A stretch of DNA of 6,296 nt. It comes from Marinosulfonomonas sp. Its GTDB lineage: Bacteria > Pseudomonadota > Alphaproteobacteria > Rhodobacterales > Rhodobacteraceae. Where the stretch lies: the NCBI GenBank assembly GCA_015494385.1, contig WGBJ01000271.1:1-6296 (forward strand), written 5' to 3'. A model generated the notes under the pieces. It saw only the letters and a list, made by a program, of their open reading frames with translations. It searched no databases and was not told the origin of the DNA. A program made the translations under genes and the position numbers. Of this stretch, positions 6,012 through 6,296 are shown in pieces (position 1 is the stretch's first letter; every line of letters starts with the position of its first letter).

Positions 6012-6296
6012 ATGAAGAAATTCGTCATGGCCGCTCTGGGCGGTACTTTGGCCGGCGTCATCGCCACAACGCAAATTGCCGGGCCGCTGATCGCTCAGGA
6101 AACCGCAAGAAAAGCGACTGTGTATGAACAGCTGGACCTGTTTGGCGATGTGTTCGAGCGCATCCGCGCGCAATATGTCACCAAAGTGGACGAAGGCGAT
6201 CTGATCGAGGCCGCAATCAAAGGAATGATGGCATCGCTTGATCCGCACTCCAGCTATCTGCCGCCAAAAGATTTCGACGACATGCAGGTGCAAACC
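6012..6296 (+). CDS. ctpA: Carboxy-terminal processing protease, S41 family, 5' part (3' end outside window)
   Basis: From the ATG at 6012, 95 residues are visible and the frame is still open at the window end. The N terminus MKKFVMAALGGTLAGVIATTQIAG is a signal peptide or anchor, so the protein is exported. The part that follows, LFGDVFERIRAQYVTKVD...LIEAAIKGMMASLDPHSSYLPPKDF, is the characteristic N-terminal helical segment that precedes the PDZ domain in CtpA/Prc-type proteases. The PDZ domain and the Ser-Lys catalytic dyad lie beyond the window, so activity cannot be checked. Such proteases trim or degrade periplasmic proteins, including cell-wall hydrolase regulators in several bacteria. 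AAGGA (5997-6001) and AGGA (6004-6007) precede the start. The 17-base gap after the envC-like gene indicates one operon with gpmI and envC. Confidence 0.93.
   Translation, partial: MKKFVMAALGGTLAGVIATTQIAGPLIAQETARKATVYEQLDLFGDVFERIRAQYVTKVDEGDLIEAAIKGMMASLDPHSSYLPPKDFDDMQVQT

Overview
The window looks like ordinary chromosomal DNA from an alphaproteobacterium, most likely Rhodobacterales (Roseobacter/Rhodobacter relatives). This rests on GC-rich, tightly packed genes, the flavour of the RsfS and RlmH proteins, and the gene order rsfS-rlmH-gpmI-envC-ctpA. The assignment is by recognition, not by a database search. All genes are on the + strand.

Layout. Positions 1-690 hold the 3' part of an MscS-type mechanosensitive channel gene whose start lies outside the window. 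It overlaps an amidase-signature hydrolase gene (687-2093) by 4 bases. After a 97-base gap with a small nested hairpin comes the ribosome-related pair rsfS (TTG start at 2191) and rlmH (2550-3020), joined by a one-base stop/start overlap. A 314-base intergenic region follows (3021-3334). It carries the most unusual structure here: a perfect extended -10 box placed just upstream of a roughly 150-base element whose ends form a 32-bp inverted repeat. Then come gpmI (3335-4861), an envC-like gene (4861-5994, again with a one-base overlap) and the beginning of a ctpA-type S41 protease gene (from 6012, cut by the window end).

Function. rsfS and rlmH both act on the large ribosomal subunit: RsfS blocks subunit joining and RlmH modifies 23S rRNA in completed ribosomes. 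gpmI is a glycolytic enzyme that shares an operon with an envelope module. That module is a periplasmic coiled-coil/degenerate LytM protein that would activate cell-wall amidases during division, plus a periplasmic processing protease. The start of envC at 4861 replaces a longer open frame that begins inside gpmI.

No CRISPR array, tRNA, rRNA, transposase or prophage gene is visible. Apart from the intergenic inverted-repeat element, the region appears to be conventional housekeeping DNA.
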